Counted from the first letter of the stretch, positions 26,452 through 36,837 are shown. The stretch: 64,000 bases of DNA from Candidatus Neomarinimicrobiota bacterium (GCA_021734025.1 JAIPJS010000001.1:248001-312000); one strand, 5' to 3'. Numbers and translations: made by a program. The notes: generated by a model from the sequence alone, not told the origin.

Positions 26452-29400
26452 ATGAACAAGAAGCTACTGTTTATCACGCTGTTAGTGATCGGTATGGTAC
26501 CTCATCTTTTCGGTGCAACCACCGGTAAGATATCCGGGACGGTAACCGATGCCGAAACCGGTGAGCCTTTAGTCGGGGCAAATGTAGTTGTCGATGGAAC
26601 CGACCAGGGTGCGGCGACTGACGCTGAAGGTGAGTATTTTATCTTAAATGTCCCACCTGGTACCTATTCGGTAACTGTATCAATGATGGGGTATGCCCGA
26701 ACTCAAAAAACAGATGTACGGGTGACGGTTGATCATACTTCAACAGTAAATTTTGAATTAGAATCCTCGGCGATTACCGGCGAGGCAGTCGAGATTACGG
26801 CTACAGCTCAACGAGATGTTATTCAATTTGATATGTCTGCCAGTCAGATCAGCGTAGGCGTTGAAGAAGTAACGTCGATGCCGTCGATTACCAATATGGA
26901 AGGCGCACTCACACAGATGGTTGGTGTGGATGTAAGCCCGACGAGTTCGAATCCTGACGTAATGGTACGTGGTGGTGGCCGCGGGCAGAACTTACTGATG
27001 GTTGATGGTCAGACGATGGTTGACAATCAGTCAAATCGCCCGATGTTCAATATGATTAATCTCAGTGCCGTCCAGTCCATTAATGTCGTAAAAGGTGGTT
27101 TTAACGCTGAATACGGTAATGTTCGATCTGGGGTTATAAATGTTGTAACAAAGAATGGTCCTGCAGAAAGTTACAGTGGATCAATTGACATGCAGTATAC
27201 CCCGGCGCATTACAAACATCGTGGGTATTCTATCTTTGATCATCGGAACTACTTCCTGCGCCCGTACCTGGATCCTGAAGTTGCTTTTGTTGGTACGGCA
27301 AAAGGTTGGGAAGACAAACCGGAACTGCGGGAACAGTATAACGATTTTGGCGGATGGAATCAGTTTGCACAAGATCTGGCAATGAGTCCCGAAGAAGCCC
27401 AGAAGATGTTTATGTGGCGTCACCGGGCCGAAGGGGTTGAGGATTTTGAAGGGGTGAGCCGGCAGCCTGGATCCTATGGCGACATTCCAGACTATAATAT
27501 CGATGCGAGTTTTGGTGGTCCGGTTCCGTTTATCAGCGATCCGCTCGGCGACCTGCGGTTTTTCGCTTCTCATCGCACAAGTAACGAAGCGTTCGGTTTG
27601 CCGACAATCCGTGACTACTTCAGCGAAAAGACTTCGCAGCTGAAATTGACCTCGAGTCTGACCACGAACATGAAATTGACGGTTGAAGGCCTCTATGGCG
27701 AGACTAATACGGTCTCATCCGCGCCTCGTGCCTCGGGCATGGATCAGTACATGGTTGGAGGGAATTCCATCCTGTACTCACCTATTGCAACGGGTTATGA
27801 TTACGTCCTTGGCCAGAACGGGTCCCTCTACTATCCAAGCGCATTGAATCCGTTCGATATTTATACCTCAATGGTTGGGCTCTCGTTTGAACACGTCCTG
27901 AGCCAGTCAACCTTCTATAATATCCGAATTTCGCAGACGATGGCCTCGAATGTGGCTGATACGGTTGGCCGTCCGCGAAGCGATGAGGTGCTCCGCTACT
28001 TTGGCGATGTACCTGTCGGGGAAGAGCCCCTCGGGTATGAAGTTGGTATTATGAGTATGTTTGACGGAATGGATTATACCGGCGAAGGCGCAACCAGAGA
28101 TTATTCTGACGCGACGACCTTTAACTTTAAATTTGATTTGGTAAGTCAGATCAATAATAATAACCAGATTAAGACCGGTATCGACTTTACCTATGATGAT
28201 CTGAACATTCATTACGAGCACAATCAGCCCGGTGATGTTGGGAATAACTGGGTCGCAAAATCCAGAAAATACCCGCATCGCTTTGGAGCATATCTCCAGA
28301 ATAAGCTGGAATTCCAGGGGATGATTGCCAATGTTGGTTTGCGTGCTGATTATCTCGACCCCAACGCCGGAGCATACAGCGCCAATCGGTACTCGGATTA
28401 TTTTAAAAAGGAATACCGTGACAGCTTTGAATCACTGGTTCCGACGGAAGAGGCTGAAACAAAAATTAACCTGAGTCCGCGGCTGGGTATCTCGCATCCG
28501 ATTGCAGAGACAGCCAAGCTGTATTTCAACTATGGCCATTTCTATTCGAATCCGACTTCCAACGAATTGTATACAATCCGGAAGGATGCCCGCGGAACAG
28601 CCGAGGTTGGTAATGCGGATTTGCAGATGCAGAAAACCATCGCTTACGAGCTCGGTGTTGAATATAGCTTGTTCAATGCGTACATGCTGCATCTCTCGGG
28701 TTATTATAAAGATATCACCCAGCAGATTAACTACATCACCTTCGAAGATTACACGGGTGCTGTTGATTACGGAACCTATACGAATAATAACTACCAGGAT
28801 ATTAAAGGTTTTGAAGTCCGCCTGGAAAAACGGTTTGGTCAATGGGTAACCGGCTGGGTTAACTATGATTACATGGTTGTGACGACAGGTTATGTCGGCC
28901 GTGCGAATTATTTTGAGGACCCCAGAAGGCAGCGGTTGGAAGGTCTGACCAATCCATATCAGGAAAGACCGCTTCCCGAACCAGTGGCCCAGGCAAATCT
29001 CCGCGTGATGAGCCCGGATGATTTCGGGCCGGCGCTTGGCGGAATGAATCCGCTTGGCGGGATTCAGGCGAGTCTGTTGTATAGTTATCGTTCTGGTGAC
29101 TATTTCACCTATCCGCAGGGGAATCCGGAAGAGAACAACGTGCAGTGGAAAGCACGCCAAAATGCGGATCTGCGATTCAACAAACGCTTTAATTTCGAAA
29201 ATTACAGTGTTGGTCTGTTCGTAGATATCGCGAATGTGTTTGATTTTAAATATCTCGAAACTTCCGGTTTCGCAAGTGCGCAGGATTACAATGACTATAT
29301 GGAATCCCTGCACCTGCCGCTGTATGGGAAAGACGCATATGCAGATAATCCTGATCTGGTGGAAGGAGACGATCAACCGGGCGATTACAAACAGGATTAT

Positions 29401-29478
29401 ATCAACATGCCGAATCGTGAATTCCTGACCTTCTTCAACCCGAGAACGGTGACTCTTGGTCTCCGGGTTAACTTCTGA
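26452..29478 (+). CDS. TonB-dependent receptor with carboxypeptidase-regulatory-like N-terminus
   Basis: An outer-membrane importer powered by TonB, probably for arabino-oligosaccharides. 1008 residues; GGAGGGGG lies before ATG 26452. A signal peptide to about residue 22, then a CarboxypepD_reg-like Ig domain (GKISGTVTDAETGEPLVGAN; 25-110), a plug domain (about 130-235: VMVRGGGRGQNLLMVDGQTM; INVVKGGFNAEYGNVRSG), and a 22-strand-type barrel ending GLRVNF. It is larger than siderophore receptors and resembles SusC in layout, but no SusD gene follows. The next two genes, a secreted Fn3/C-terminal-domain protein and a PorV-like protein, follow at 73 and 94 bases. Confidence 0.9.
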   Translation: MNKKLLFITLLVIGMVPHLFGATTGKISGTVTDAETGEPLVGANVVVDGTDQGAATDAEGEYFILNVPPGTYSVTVSMMGYARTQKTDVRVTVDHTSTVNFELESSAITGEAVEITATAQRDVIQFDMSASQISVGVEEVTSMPSITNMEGALTQMVGVDVSPTSSNPDVMVRGGGRGQNLLMVDGQTMVDNQSNRPMFNMINLSAVQSINVVKGGFNAEYGNVRSGVINVVTKNGPAESYSGSIDMQYTPAHYKHRGYSIFDHRNYFLRPYLDPEVAFVGTAKGWEDKPELREQYNDFGGWNQFAQDLAMSPEEAQKMFMWRHRAEGVEDFEGVSRQPGSYGDIPDYNIDASFGGPVPFISDPLGDLRFFASHRTSNEAFGLPTIRDYFSEKTSQLKLTSSLTTNMKLTVEGLYGETNTVSSAPRASGMDQYMVGGNSILYSPIATGYDYVLGQNGSLYYPSALNPFDIYTSMVGLSFEHVLSQSTFYNIRISQTMASNVADTVGRPRSDEVLRYFGDVPVGEEPLGYEVGIMSMFDGMDYTGEGATRDYSDATTFNFKFDLVSQINNNNQIKTGIDFTYDDLNIHYEHNQPGDVGNNWVAKSRKYPHRFGAYLQNKLEFQGMIANVGLRADYLDPNAGAYSANRYSDYFKKEYRDSFESLVPTEEAETKINLSPRLGISHPIAETAKLYFNYGHFYSNPTSNELYTIRKDARGTAEVGNADLQMQKTIAYELGVEYSLFNAYMLHLSGYYKDITQQINYITFEDYTGAVDYGTYTNNNYQDIKGFEVRLEKRFGQWVTGWVNYDYMVVTTGYVGRANYFEDPRRQRLEGLTNPYQERPLPEPVAQANLRVMSPDDFGPALGGMNPLGGIQASLLYSYRSGDYFTYPQGNPEENNVQWKARQNADLRFNKRFNFENYSVGLFVDIANVFDFKYLETSGFASAQDYNDYMESLHLPLYGKDAYADNPDLVEGDDQPGDYKQDYINMPNREFLTFFNPRTVTLGLRVNF

Positions 29479-29551
29479 TGAAGGCGAATTTCATACGGAA
29501 AGGTAATAATATTATTATGAGTACAATTCTTGAAATGGAAGGAATACAGCG

Positions 29552-31780
29552 ATGAAAAAACGTAATATGCTAACGTTCGGCTTATTGCTCTGCGTATTTG
29601 CGTTTCTCTCAATTGCAGACGCCGCTGAACGGAAGGCTATACAAATCGGTGACTATTGGGCAATTGTTATGAATAATACATTTGTCGGTGAGGGGTCGGT
29701 CCCCGATCACGGACAAATGGCACATGTTGGTCATTTAAGGTGGCCTATCCCGGCTTTCCAGAACGAAGGGTGGTACATGGGAGAAGCCGACTGGGTTGAC
29801 GAGGCAGGTGAAACCTGGCCAGTGAAACTCACCGGCGCCGCGCCGGTAACGGCTAATGAATTGGAAGTCACTATGCCAATACCTGTGGAAGAGGGTAGTG
29901 ATTTATTGATTCGCCGGTACTGGGCTCAGGAGCCACCAACCATCGATGTGGATGGGGTTCCGATAAGCACGCCGTTTGAACTGCTTGATGGAGAAGTCTT
30001 TAACGCGCCGGACAAAATCCCTGGAACGGCCGATGTTATGGTTGAAAGTAAACTCAATACCGACTTGGGTGTGACTATTCACCAGAAGGTGTTGGCCTGG
30101 GATGAAGACGACTATAACAACTTCGTCATCCATGACTGGACATTCACCAATACCGGCAATATCGACACGGATCCTGAAGTCGAACTGCCGAACCAGGTGT
30201 TGGATGACCTGTACTATCTGAGAGCCGCACGTCTCGAATTGTGGAATTCAGACTATTGGTATAGTGGACGTGGTGAATTTGAAGAAGATTCACTTCGCAT
30301 TCGGTTTGCATATCCCGGCGATCTGTTTGGTGGTCGTGACCTGACTGGAAACACACCGCAGCACGGTGGCGGCGATCCAATGCCCGGGTGGCTCTGGAAT
30401 GCACACTCCGTTGGGGAAGCTATCCTGCATGTCGACACCTCACCAACGGATCCGACGAATGACCCAAATCAGCCGTTTATGACTGCTACAGAAAACAGTG
30501 ATTTACTCTGGATCCGGAATGATCCGTCTGCAACCGGTCCAGATGCCTGGGAAAAGGTTTACACCGTCATGAGTGAAGGCTGGGGCTGGAGAGGGAACGT
30601 ACCCGAAATGGATGGATCGCGATATCCTGGTAAAACCCTGCGTCCTGGCAAGCATATGGTTCGGATGGAAGATCTCGGTGCCGAACGTGGCGCTATGGAT
30701 ATTTATGACCTGGAATGGGTGACCTACGGTGCCAGCTATTTTTGGTCAGCCGGCCCCTACACCCTGAATCCGGGAGAGTCCATCCGGATCGTATTCGCTA
30801 ACGGATACGGTACGATGGACCCGATTAAGATTTGGGAAGTTGGCGAAGCATGGAGTGCCGGTACCGCTGGCGACAATCCGCCTCCGGGTATGACCTGGGA
30901 TGCCGCGAACAACCAGGGTGATGTGGATAACATGACTGGCATATACGATGCATTTCCTGAAGTCTACAATAATAACAAAAACGACTGGGCCAAAGATGCC
31001 TGGGTCTTCACCGGGATTGACTCCTTGATGAAGAACATGAGCATTGCTCAGTGGATTAATGATAACAATTACGATGTGCCGAGCGCACCCCCTGCACCGT
31101 CAATCTCTGTCTCATCCTTGCCGGATGAGATATTGGTTGAGTGGGACGGAACACAGTCTGAAGCCGTAAGTGACTTTGCGGGTTACAGGCTCTATCGGTC
31201 AGAGGCACATTACTATGAAGGATACATCTACGACACGCGGGAGAAGGTCCACGGCGATTGGGAAATGATCGCAGAATTCGGACCTGGTGAAACCAGTTAT
31301 CGCGATACAGACGTCCAGCGAGGTGTTGCATATTTTTACTATGTAACAGCTGTTGACGATGGCAGCGATCCTCCGGGTTGGAGTGGTCAGAGCAAGGTGA
31401 TGGAAAGTGGAAAATGGATGAACATTACCACACAGGCTGCGCATCTGACCAGACCCGCTGGTAGTAGCCTTGAAGACATCCGGATTGTACCCAATCCATA
31501 CAATATCTCCGCAGCAGAGTTGCAGTTCCCAGGAGAGCCGGATAAAATAATGTTTCTCAATCTGCCTCCTGAGTGTACGATCAGGATTTTTACTGAGAGC
31601 GGCGATTTGGTGAAAACTCTCGAGCATACTGATGGATCTGGTGATGAACCGTGGGGCAGACTTGTCACCCGGCATATGACCTCCTCGGATGATCAGATCG
31701 TCGTCAGTGGTATCTATATTGCACATATTGAAACTCCGGACGGTGACAGCATTTACAAGAAGTTCGTTATCGTCAGGTAA
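29552..31780 (+). CDS. Secreted protein with Fn3 domain and type IX-like C-terminal domain
   Basis: 742 residues, GGAAGGAA before ATG 29552, signal peptide ending near ADAA (25). The main body (25-530) is not a family I recognise; it contains many Trp/Tyr-rich segments (YWAIVMNNTFVGEG; GWGWRGNVPEMDG), as in carbohydrate-facing surfaces. Residues about 540-640 are Fn3-like (PAPSISVSSLPDEILVEWDG; FAGYRLYRSEAHYY). The end is like a type IX secretion sorting or FlgD-like domain: IRIVPNPYNIS, IRIFTESGDLVKTLEH, SGIYIAHIE, KKFVIVR. Placed between the TonB receptor and a PorV-like gene, it may be a surface glycan-binding protein standing in for SusD. That role is an inference. Confidence 0.75.
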   Translation: MKKRNMLTFGLLLCVFAFLSIADAAERKAIQIGDYWAIVMNNTFVGEGSVPDHGQMAHVGHLRWPIPAFQNEGWYMGEADWVDEAGETWPVKLTGAAPVTANELEVTMPIPVEEGSDLLIRRYWAQEPPTIDVDGVPISTPFELLDGEVFNAPDKIPGTADVMVESKLNTDLGVTIHQKVLAWDEDDYNNFVIHDWTFTNTGNIDTDPEVELPNQVLDDLYYLRAARLELWNSDYWYSGRGEFEEDSLRIRFAYPGDLFGGRDLTGNTPQHGGGDPMPGWLWNAHSVGEAILHVDTSPTDPTNDPNQPFMTATENSDLLWIRNDPSATGPDAWEKVYTVMSEGWGWRGNVPEMDGSRYPGKTLRPGKHMVRMEDLGAERGAMDIYDLEWVTYGASYFWSAGPYTLNPGESIRIVFANGYGTMDPIKIWEVGEAWSAGTAGDNPPPGMTWDAANNQGDVDNMTGIYDAFPEVYNNNKNDWAKDAWVFTGIDSLMKNMSIAQWINDNNYDVPSAPPAPSISVSSLPDEILVEWDGTQSEAVSDFAGYRLYRSEAHYYEGYIYDTREKVHGDWEMIAEFGPGETSYRDTDVQRGVAYFYYVTAVDDGSDPPGWSGQSKVMESGKWMNITTQAAHLTRPAGSSLEDIRIVPNPYNISAAELQFPGEPDKIMFLNLPPECTIRIFTESGDLVKTLEHTDGSGDEPWGRLVTRHMTSSDDQIVVSGIYIAHIETPDGDSIYKKFVIVR

Positions 31781-31874
31781 AGATGTATGTGCGGAATGAG
31801 ATATGAACTTTCCGGGCTTTACCACTAACCTTACCCAGGTAAGGCCCGGAATAAAAACCGGGGGTTATACGACA

Positions 31875-32864
31875 ATGAAACACGCTATTAAGATATTAAC
31901 AGTTGCTTTACTCATAGCTGGCCTGGCCAGCCCGGCCCATTCAGATATAAAAAAGGTCGGGCAGACCGGACTCCAGTTTCTCAAAATTGGCACGAGTGCA
32001 AGGGCATCTGCCATGGGCGGAGCTTTTACCATGGTAGGGAATGATGCCAATGCACTATTTCACAACCCTGCTGGCATCGCAAATATGGACGAAAGTTTGG
32101 ACTTTACGTCCGGGATGACCCAGTGGATAGCCGATATTAACTATAGCTCCGCTGCCGTAGTGAAAAACCTCGGCATCTTCGGGGCTGTCGGTGTGAGTGC
32201 TGTGTTTGCCGATTATGGTGACATTGAAGGTACTATGGTGGCCAATAATACCCAGGGATATACCGATGAAGGAAACGTCGATGTCGGAGCATATGCTGTT
32301 GGTGTAAGTTATGCCCGCGCACTGACAGCGGCTTTCAGTATCGGTGGCCAAGTTAAATATGCCTACCAGCATCTGGGAAGTAATGTTGTTGAGACAGGCG
32401 GAGAATCGATCAAAAATGAAGTGTCCGGTCTTGTCTATGATTTTGGAACTATCTTTTACACCGGTTTCAAAAGCCATAGAATCGGCATGAGCATCCGGAA
32501 TTTCTCGCCGCAATTCGAATACGAGGAAACGCCATTTGATCTGCCGCTGACCTTCAATATCGGCACCGCTATGAACATCATGGATCTGGTCATGCCGAGT
32601 CACCAGAATCCGTTAGTGCTTTCCATTGATGCGGTCCATCCACGTGACTATACGGAACGTGTGCATGTTGGGGGTGAATACTGGTACAACAATATGATTG
32701 CCCTCCGTGCTGGATACAAGTTCAATTACGACGAAGAAAGCCTGACTGCCGGATTCGGTTTCAAACAGAGCCTGGCGGGCATAAATGTCAAGATTGACTA
32801 TGCATACAGCGCGTTTGATCTGTTCGACTCGGTGAACAGGTTTTCATTCGGTCTGCAGTTTTAA
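31875..32864 (+). CDS. PorV/PorQ-family outer-membrane protein
   Basis: I start it at ATG 31875, giving a clean signal peptide (IKILTVALLIAGLASPAHS); the open frame extends back to 31803 without a sensible leader. 329 residues. The N-terminal signature FLKIGTSARASAMGGAFT with GNDANALFHNPAGIA is typical of the PorV/PorQ (UPF0164-like) barrel family related to FadL. In Bacteroidota PorV shuttles type IX substrates to the surface attachment complex. Being directly after the protein with a type IX-like C-terminal domain makes this pairing meaningful. The C-terminus ends in Phe (FSFGLQF). Confidence 0.8.
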   Translation: MKHAIKILTVALLIAGLASPAHSDIKKVGQTGLQFLKIGTSARASAMGGAFTMVGNDANALFHNPAGIANMDESLDFTSGMTQWIADINYSSAAVVKNLGIFGAVGVSAVFADYGDIEGTMVANNTQGYTDEGNVDVGAYAVGVSYARALTAAFSIGGQVKYAYQHLGSNVVETGGESIKNEVSGLVYDFGTIFYTGFKSHRIGMSIRNFSPQFEYEETPFDLPLTFNIGTAMNIMDLVMPSHQNPLVLSIDAVHPRDYTERVHVGGEYWYNNMIALRAGYKFNYDEESLTAGFGFKQSLAGINVKIDYAYSAFDLFDSVNRFSFGLQF

Positions 32865-32882
32865 TTGACCGGATATAAATTT

Positions 32883-32902
32883 TCACATGCGGTTGCATGT
32901 GA
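32883..32902 (+). terminator. Hairpin after the PorV-like gene
   Basis: A perfect eight-base stem TCACATGC/GCATGTGA with loop GGTT, 19 bases past the stop codon. There is no T-run directly after it, so termination is uncertain; it may also stabilise the 3' end. Confidence 0.4.
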
Positions 32903-32995
32903 GGCTTTACGAGAATGGATACATTACATGTTTTAAGGTGGTATATCCTTCTCACGGGAGAAAAGAATTATGCTGTAAAAAAGCCCTCCCAAAAG

Positions 32996-33065
32996 CAGAC
33001 CCCGGCCCGATTGTAGTGATTCTTAAAGGAAGATGAGATAACGCATACAATTTTGCCGGGGTCTG
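32996..33065 (+). terminator. Long inverted repeat followed by T-run
   Basis: Perfect 11-base arms CAGACCCCGGC (32996-33006) and GCCGGGGTCTG (33055-33065), 48 bases apart, followed by TTTTA. It can serve as the terminator of the TonB-receptor operon. The rest of 32865-33272 has no gene; a promoter for the next GH51 could not be picked out. Confidence 0.55.
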
Positions 33066-33272
33066 TTTTATATCATGGAGGTAAGGAATTGAGATACAGA
33101 GGGAGCCTGGGGGACTATAGCGTGAACAGTTGGTGAGCGGTATATGCAATTTAATACGAGACAAGAGAACGACGTCTTGCAGTCTGTCACTCAAAGGCAA
33201 TTGAGTCAGTAATCCGAAGAGATACGGGATAACGAGGAACGTCAAAGGACACTTAACCGGAGGGGGTTTTCT

Positions 33273-34826
33273 ATGGGAAAAAAGTTAATTATTTTTAGTA
33301 TTTCTCTGTTAATAGGGTCGCTGGTTCTTGCCCAGGCGGATGTAAACTCTGCCAGGATAAAGATCGATACAGAGCGTCAGATCGGTGACATCCATAAACA
33401 TATCTATGGAAATTTCGCCGAACATCTCGGCAGATGTATCTATGGCGGCATCTATGATCCTGACTTTAAGAATTCAACAGAGGAAGGCTTTCGCAAAGAT
33501 GTCCTGGAAGCGGCCAAGGGCTTAAATGTTTCATTGCTTAGATGGCCGGGTGGTAATTTTGTCTCTGGTTATCACTGGCAGGATGGAATCGGCCCAAAAG
33601 AAGATCGCCCGCAGCGAACTGATTTAGCCTGGCGTACGCCGGAATTCAATACCTTTGGTACTGATGAATTTATCGAATATTGTCGTGCGCTCGGAACCGA
33701 ACCGTATTTTGCCGTGAATCTTGGGACAGGTACGCTGGACGAAGCCCGTCGTTGGGTGGAATACTGTAACATCGAATCTGGCCCATATTACGCGGAATTA
33801 CGGAAAAAATACGGTCACGAAGAGCCGCATAATGTGAAGTACTGGTCACTCGGTAACGAGATGGACGGGTGGTGGCAAATGGGGCACAAGAACGCCACGG
33901 ATTACGGGAAATTTGCCCGCGAAGCAGCGAAACTGATGAAATGGACTGATCCCAGCATCAAGCTGATTGCCGCTGGCTCATCAAACTTCTATGAAGGCGC
34001 CAGTCCCCACGACTGGAACGCTACGATTCTGGACTACTTGGTCGAATATGTAGATTATATTGCGCTCCACCTGTACGTGAGAAATAACGATAATAATTAT
34101 TATAACTTTGTGGCTTCACCGCTTGAAATCGAGAAACGAACGGATATTGTCCGGGGACAGATTGGGGCGGCGCTGGACAAGGCTGAGCGTAATGAGCCAA
34201 TTTATGTTGCCTGGGATGAATACAACGTATGGTACCGCGCCCGCGGCGGAGAAGATTCCAGAGGACGTCATGCGCTGGAGGAGAAGTACAACCTCGAAGA
34301 TGCCATCGTTATTGCACAGTTTATGAATGCGTTTATACGGAATGCCGATATTGTAAAAATGGCGAATATGGCTCAGCTGGTAAATGTCATTGCGCCGATA
34401 TTTACCAATGAAACGGATATGTATCACCAGACAATCTATTATCCGGTACAATTGTTTGCCAACAATTCGTTCGGGACTTCCCTGGATGCGTATGTTGATG
34501 TAGCGACCTACGATACCGAGGATTACGAAGACGTTCCCTACCTGGACGTCTCTGTTGCGTATGACGATGACAATACAGTGGTCATCAATGTGGTGAACCG
34601 GCATCTGGAAAACACGATAGAGACGGATGTCATAAGCCAGACCGGCGAATTTGCAGGGACTTTTGAAGTGTTTGAAGTGAATGGACCGGACATCAAAACA
34701 CGGAATAACTTTGATGAAGAGCCGGTTCAAACGGTGGAAAAACCGTCCTTCAAGGCGAATGGCGAAAGTTTTACCTATGAATTTCCGCCGCACTCATACA
34801 CGATGATCAAGGGCAAAATTAAGTAA
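33273..34826 (+). CDS. GH51 alpha-L-arabinofuranosidase, secreted
   Basis: Hydrolyses terminal arabinofuranose from arabinan or arabinoxylan by a retaining mechanism. 517 residues with CCGGAGGGGG before ATG 33273 and a signal peptide ending near VLAQ (21). Seen: [40 protein letters not shown], acid/base Glu in SLGNEMDGWW (E196), nucleophile Glu in VAWDEYNVWYR (E316), then the C-terminal beta-sandwich. It resembles the intracellular-type GH51 core with an added signal peptide. Flanked by PorV-like and another GH51 gene. Confidence 0.93.
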   Translation: MGKKLIIFSISLLIGSLVLAQADVNSARIKIDTERQIGDIHKHIYGNFAEHLGRCIYGGIYDPDFKNSTEEGFRKDVLEAAKGLNVSLLRWPGGNFVSGYHWQDGIGPKEDRPQRTDLAWRTPEFNTFGTDEFIEYCRALGTEPYFAVNLGTGTLDEARRWVEYCNIESGPYYAELRKKYGHEEPHNVKYWSLGNEMDGWWQMGHKNATDYGKFAREAAKLMKWTDPSIKLIAAGSSNFYEGASPHDWNATILDYLVEYVDYIALHLYVRNNDNNYYNFVASPLEIEKRTDIVRGQIGAALDKAERNEPIYVAWDEYNVWYRARGGEDSRGRHALEEKYNLEDAIVIAQFMNAFIRNADIVKMANMAQLVNVIAPIFTNETDMYHQTIYYPVQLFANNSFGTSLDAYVDVATYDTEDYEDVPYLDVSVAYDDDNTVVINVVNRHLENTIETDVISQTGEFAGTFEVFEVNGPDIKTRNNFDEEPVQTVEKPSFKANGESFTYEFPPHSYTMIKGKIK

Positions 34827-34877
34827 CAACCATTTTCGGGAGTGGACACAAGGGAGCCGGCGTCAAAGGTTAGTTAT

Positions 34878-34909
34878 TTTGTGCTTCCGCTTAAAAAGTG
34901 ATATCTCTG
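34878..34909 (+). promoter_or_regulatory. Predicted promoter of the third GH51 gene
   Basis: TTTG 34878-34881, 20 bases, then TATCTCTG 34902-34909 (one mismatch to TAnnTTTG). AAACGGTT at 34943-34950 shares the operator core seen at 22622 and 25866, but sits nine bases further downstream and is not palindromic, so regulation by the LacI protein is only possible. Confidence 0.5.
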
Positions 34910-35028
34910 TCTGATAGGGATTGAAGTGCGGTAATTAGTCTAAAACGGTTCCGTAACATACGAGAATGCACGTGAGCAGAATCCGCTCGTCCGTGCATGT
35001 TATTCACAACTTAAGGAAAGGGACGATT

Positions 35029-36732
35029 ATGGAGTCCACGAACAACCGATCCTGGATGCCACACAGATTGGCTTCGGGAGGCGCGATTATTCTGTCGGTG
35101 GTTTTATTACTACTGGGACCACATTCTCTGGAAGCTGCAGATGCTTCGAACAAGATGGTGATTAATGCCGACCTTGGCGAAAAAACTATCAGTAAACACA
35201 TTTACGGGCATTTTGCCGAGCATCTTGGCCGGTGTATTTACGGCGGTATATGGGTTGGGGAGGATTCCCCGATACCAAATACGAACGGTATCCGGAATGA
35301 CGTAGTGAAAGCGCTTCGTGGAATCGATATCCCGAATCTGCGCTGGCCCGGTGGCTGTTTTGCCGATACCTATCATTGGAAAGACGGAATCGGTCCCAAA
35401 GAAGAGCGTCCCACAATCGTGAATGTCCACTGGGGCGGTGTGACCGAAAATAATCATTTCGGTACGCATGAGTTTCTGGAACTGTGTGAGCAACTGGATA
35501 CTGAACCGCTAATCTGCGCAAACATGGGCAGCGGAACCGTCCGCGAAATGGCCGAATGGGTAGAATACGTCAATTTTGATGGTAAGAGCCCAATGGCCGA
35601 TCTTCGCCGGGCGAACGGTCGCGATGATCCGTGGAAAGTGAAGTATTGGGGCATCGGCAACGAGATGTGGGGCTGTGGTGGCGATATGACCGCCAAACAA
35701 TACGCCGATGAATTTCGCCAGTACGCCAGCTTTGTAGAGGATTACGGCGATATCGATGTGGTGAAAATCGGCAGCGGTCCGAACAGCACCGATTACGAAT
35801 GGACCGAAACCCTGATGAAGGAAACCACCAGCGGTTGGCGTCCGTCTATGGATGCAATGGATCTGCACTATTACACCCGAACACGTGGTGGTTTCCAGAT
35901 GTTGGGCGATATGATGATTATCGATCGCTCCGGCCCGGAGCTCAGCCGATCTGCCACCGAATTCGGCGAACAGGAATGGTTCGTTACCCTGAATCAGGCG
36001 TTGCGGATTGATGAGATTATCGAAAACCATAGCACCATTATGGACAGGTATGATCCGCAGAAGCAGGTTGGGCTGTACGTTGGTGAGTGGGGCACCTGGC
36101 ACGAGGTGGAACCCGGAACCAACCCCGGTTTTCTGTATCAGCAGAATACCCTTCGGGATGCGCTGGTAGCCGGCGTTTCACTCAACATATTTAATGAGCA
36201 CGCTGACCGGGTTACCATGGCGAATATTGCCCAGACCGTGAACGTCCTCCAGGCGATGATCCTGACGGACGAGGAAAAGATGGTGTTGACGCCGACGTAT
36301 CACGTATTCGAGATGTACAAGGTCCACCAGGAGGCGACTCTGCTTCCGCTGGATATGGAAACGGGAACATATTCATTGGAAACAGATTCTGAAGAGGAAC
36401 AAGGCCGAGGGTTCTGGGGTCGCATGGGAGCAGGACAAAATTCTGTCCCGACCCTGAACGCTTCTGCATCCAGAAATGCCGACGGCAAAGTGCATATCAC
36501 CGTCTGTAACCTTAACCCCAATGAATCTGCGGACCTGGAGTGTGACCTTCGGGGGATGAGTGCCAAAAAGGTCTCCGGCAGAGTTCTGACTGCATCAGAT
36601 ATGAATGCGCACAATACGTTTGACAATCCTGATGTGGTCAAACCGGAAAAATTTGATAACGTTAAATTGAACAAAGGAATGTTGACTGCAACACTTCCGG
36701 CCATGTCAGTGGTGGTGCTGGAAGTTCAATAG
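35029..36732 (+). CDS. GH51 alpha-L-arabinofuranosidase, secreted
   Basis: Start placed at ATG 35029 with AAGGAAAGGG upstream; the open frame reaches back to 34966. 567 residues with an N-terminal hydrophobic signal ([19 protein letters not shown]). This is the closest relative of the broken gene at 22888: [31 protein letters not shown], acid/base Glu in [11 protein letters not shown] (E212), nucleophile Glu in [19 protein letters not shown] (E353). It has an extra segment (about 284-315, [20 protein letters not shown]) between the catalytic residues and a Gly-rich insertion near 450 before the C-terminal domain. It may replace the lost activity of the broken copy. Confidence 0.93.
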   Translation: MESTNNRSWMPHRLASGGAIILSVVLLLLGPHSLEAADASNKMVINADLGEKTISKHIYGHFAEHLGRCIYGGIWVGEDSPIPNTNGIRNDVVKALRGIDIPNLRWPGGCFADTYHWKDGIGPKEERPTIVNVHWGGVTENNHFGTHEFLELCEQLDTEPLICANMGSGTVREMAEWVEYVNFDGKSPMADLRRANGRDDPWKVKYWGIGNEMWGCGGDMTAKQYADEFRQYASFVEDYGDIDVVKIGSGPNSTDYEWTETLMKETTSGWRPSMDAMDLHYYTRTRGGFQMLGDMMIIDRSGPELSRSATEFGEQEWFVTLNQALRIDEIIENHSTIMDRYDPQKQVGLYVGEWGTWHEVEPGTNPGFLYQQNTLRDALVAGVSLNIFNEHADRVTMANIAQTVNVLQAMILTDEEKMVLTPTYHVFEMYKVHQEATLLPLDMETGTYSLETDSEEEQGRGFWGRMGAGQNSVPTLNASASRNADGKVHITVCNLNPNESADLECDLRGMSAKKVSGRVLTASDMNAHNTFDNPDVVKPEKFDNVKLNKGMLTATLPAMSVVVLEVQ

Positions 36733-36747
36733 TGTTAATCTGAACTA

Positions 36748-36837
36748 AAAAAGTGGTTTTGAGATCGTTTTTCTGTTAAAATCAAGCGCCCCATCACGGT
36801 TAATTGATGAGTCGGTGCAATCTCAAAACCACTTTTT
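36748..36837 (+). terminator. Inverted repeat between GH51 and SGNH/TPR genes
   Basis: Perfect 17-base arms (AAAAAGTGGTTTTGAGA at 36748-36764 against 36821-36837) 56 bases apart, with A-run before and T-run at the end, so it could stop transcription from both sides. It ends 18 bases before the next start codon, so the next gene would be transcribed through it if it has no promoter in the loop. Confidence 0.6.

Noticed and set aside
28432-29376. 314-residue open frame on the minus strand inside the TonB receptor gene
   Set aside because: Rich in Ile/Arg/His as expected for the complement of a barrel gene; no signal, domain or ribosome binding site.
33273-36732. GH51 genes at 33273 and 35029 as a recent tandem duplication
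   Set aside because: The catalytic motifs differ (GNEMDGWW/DEYNVWY versus [16 protein letters not shown]), so they are distinct subtypes; the copy at 22888 is the nearer relative of 35029.
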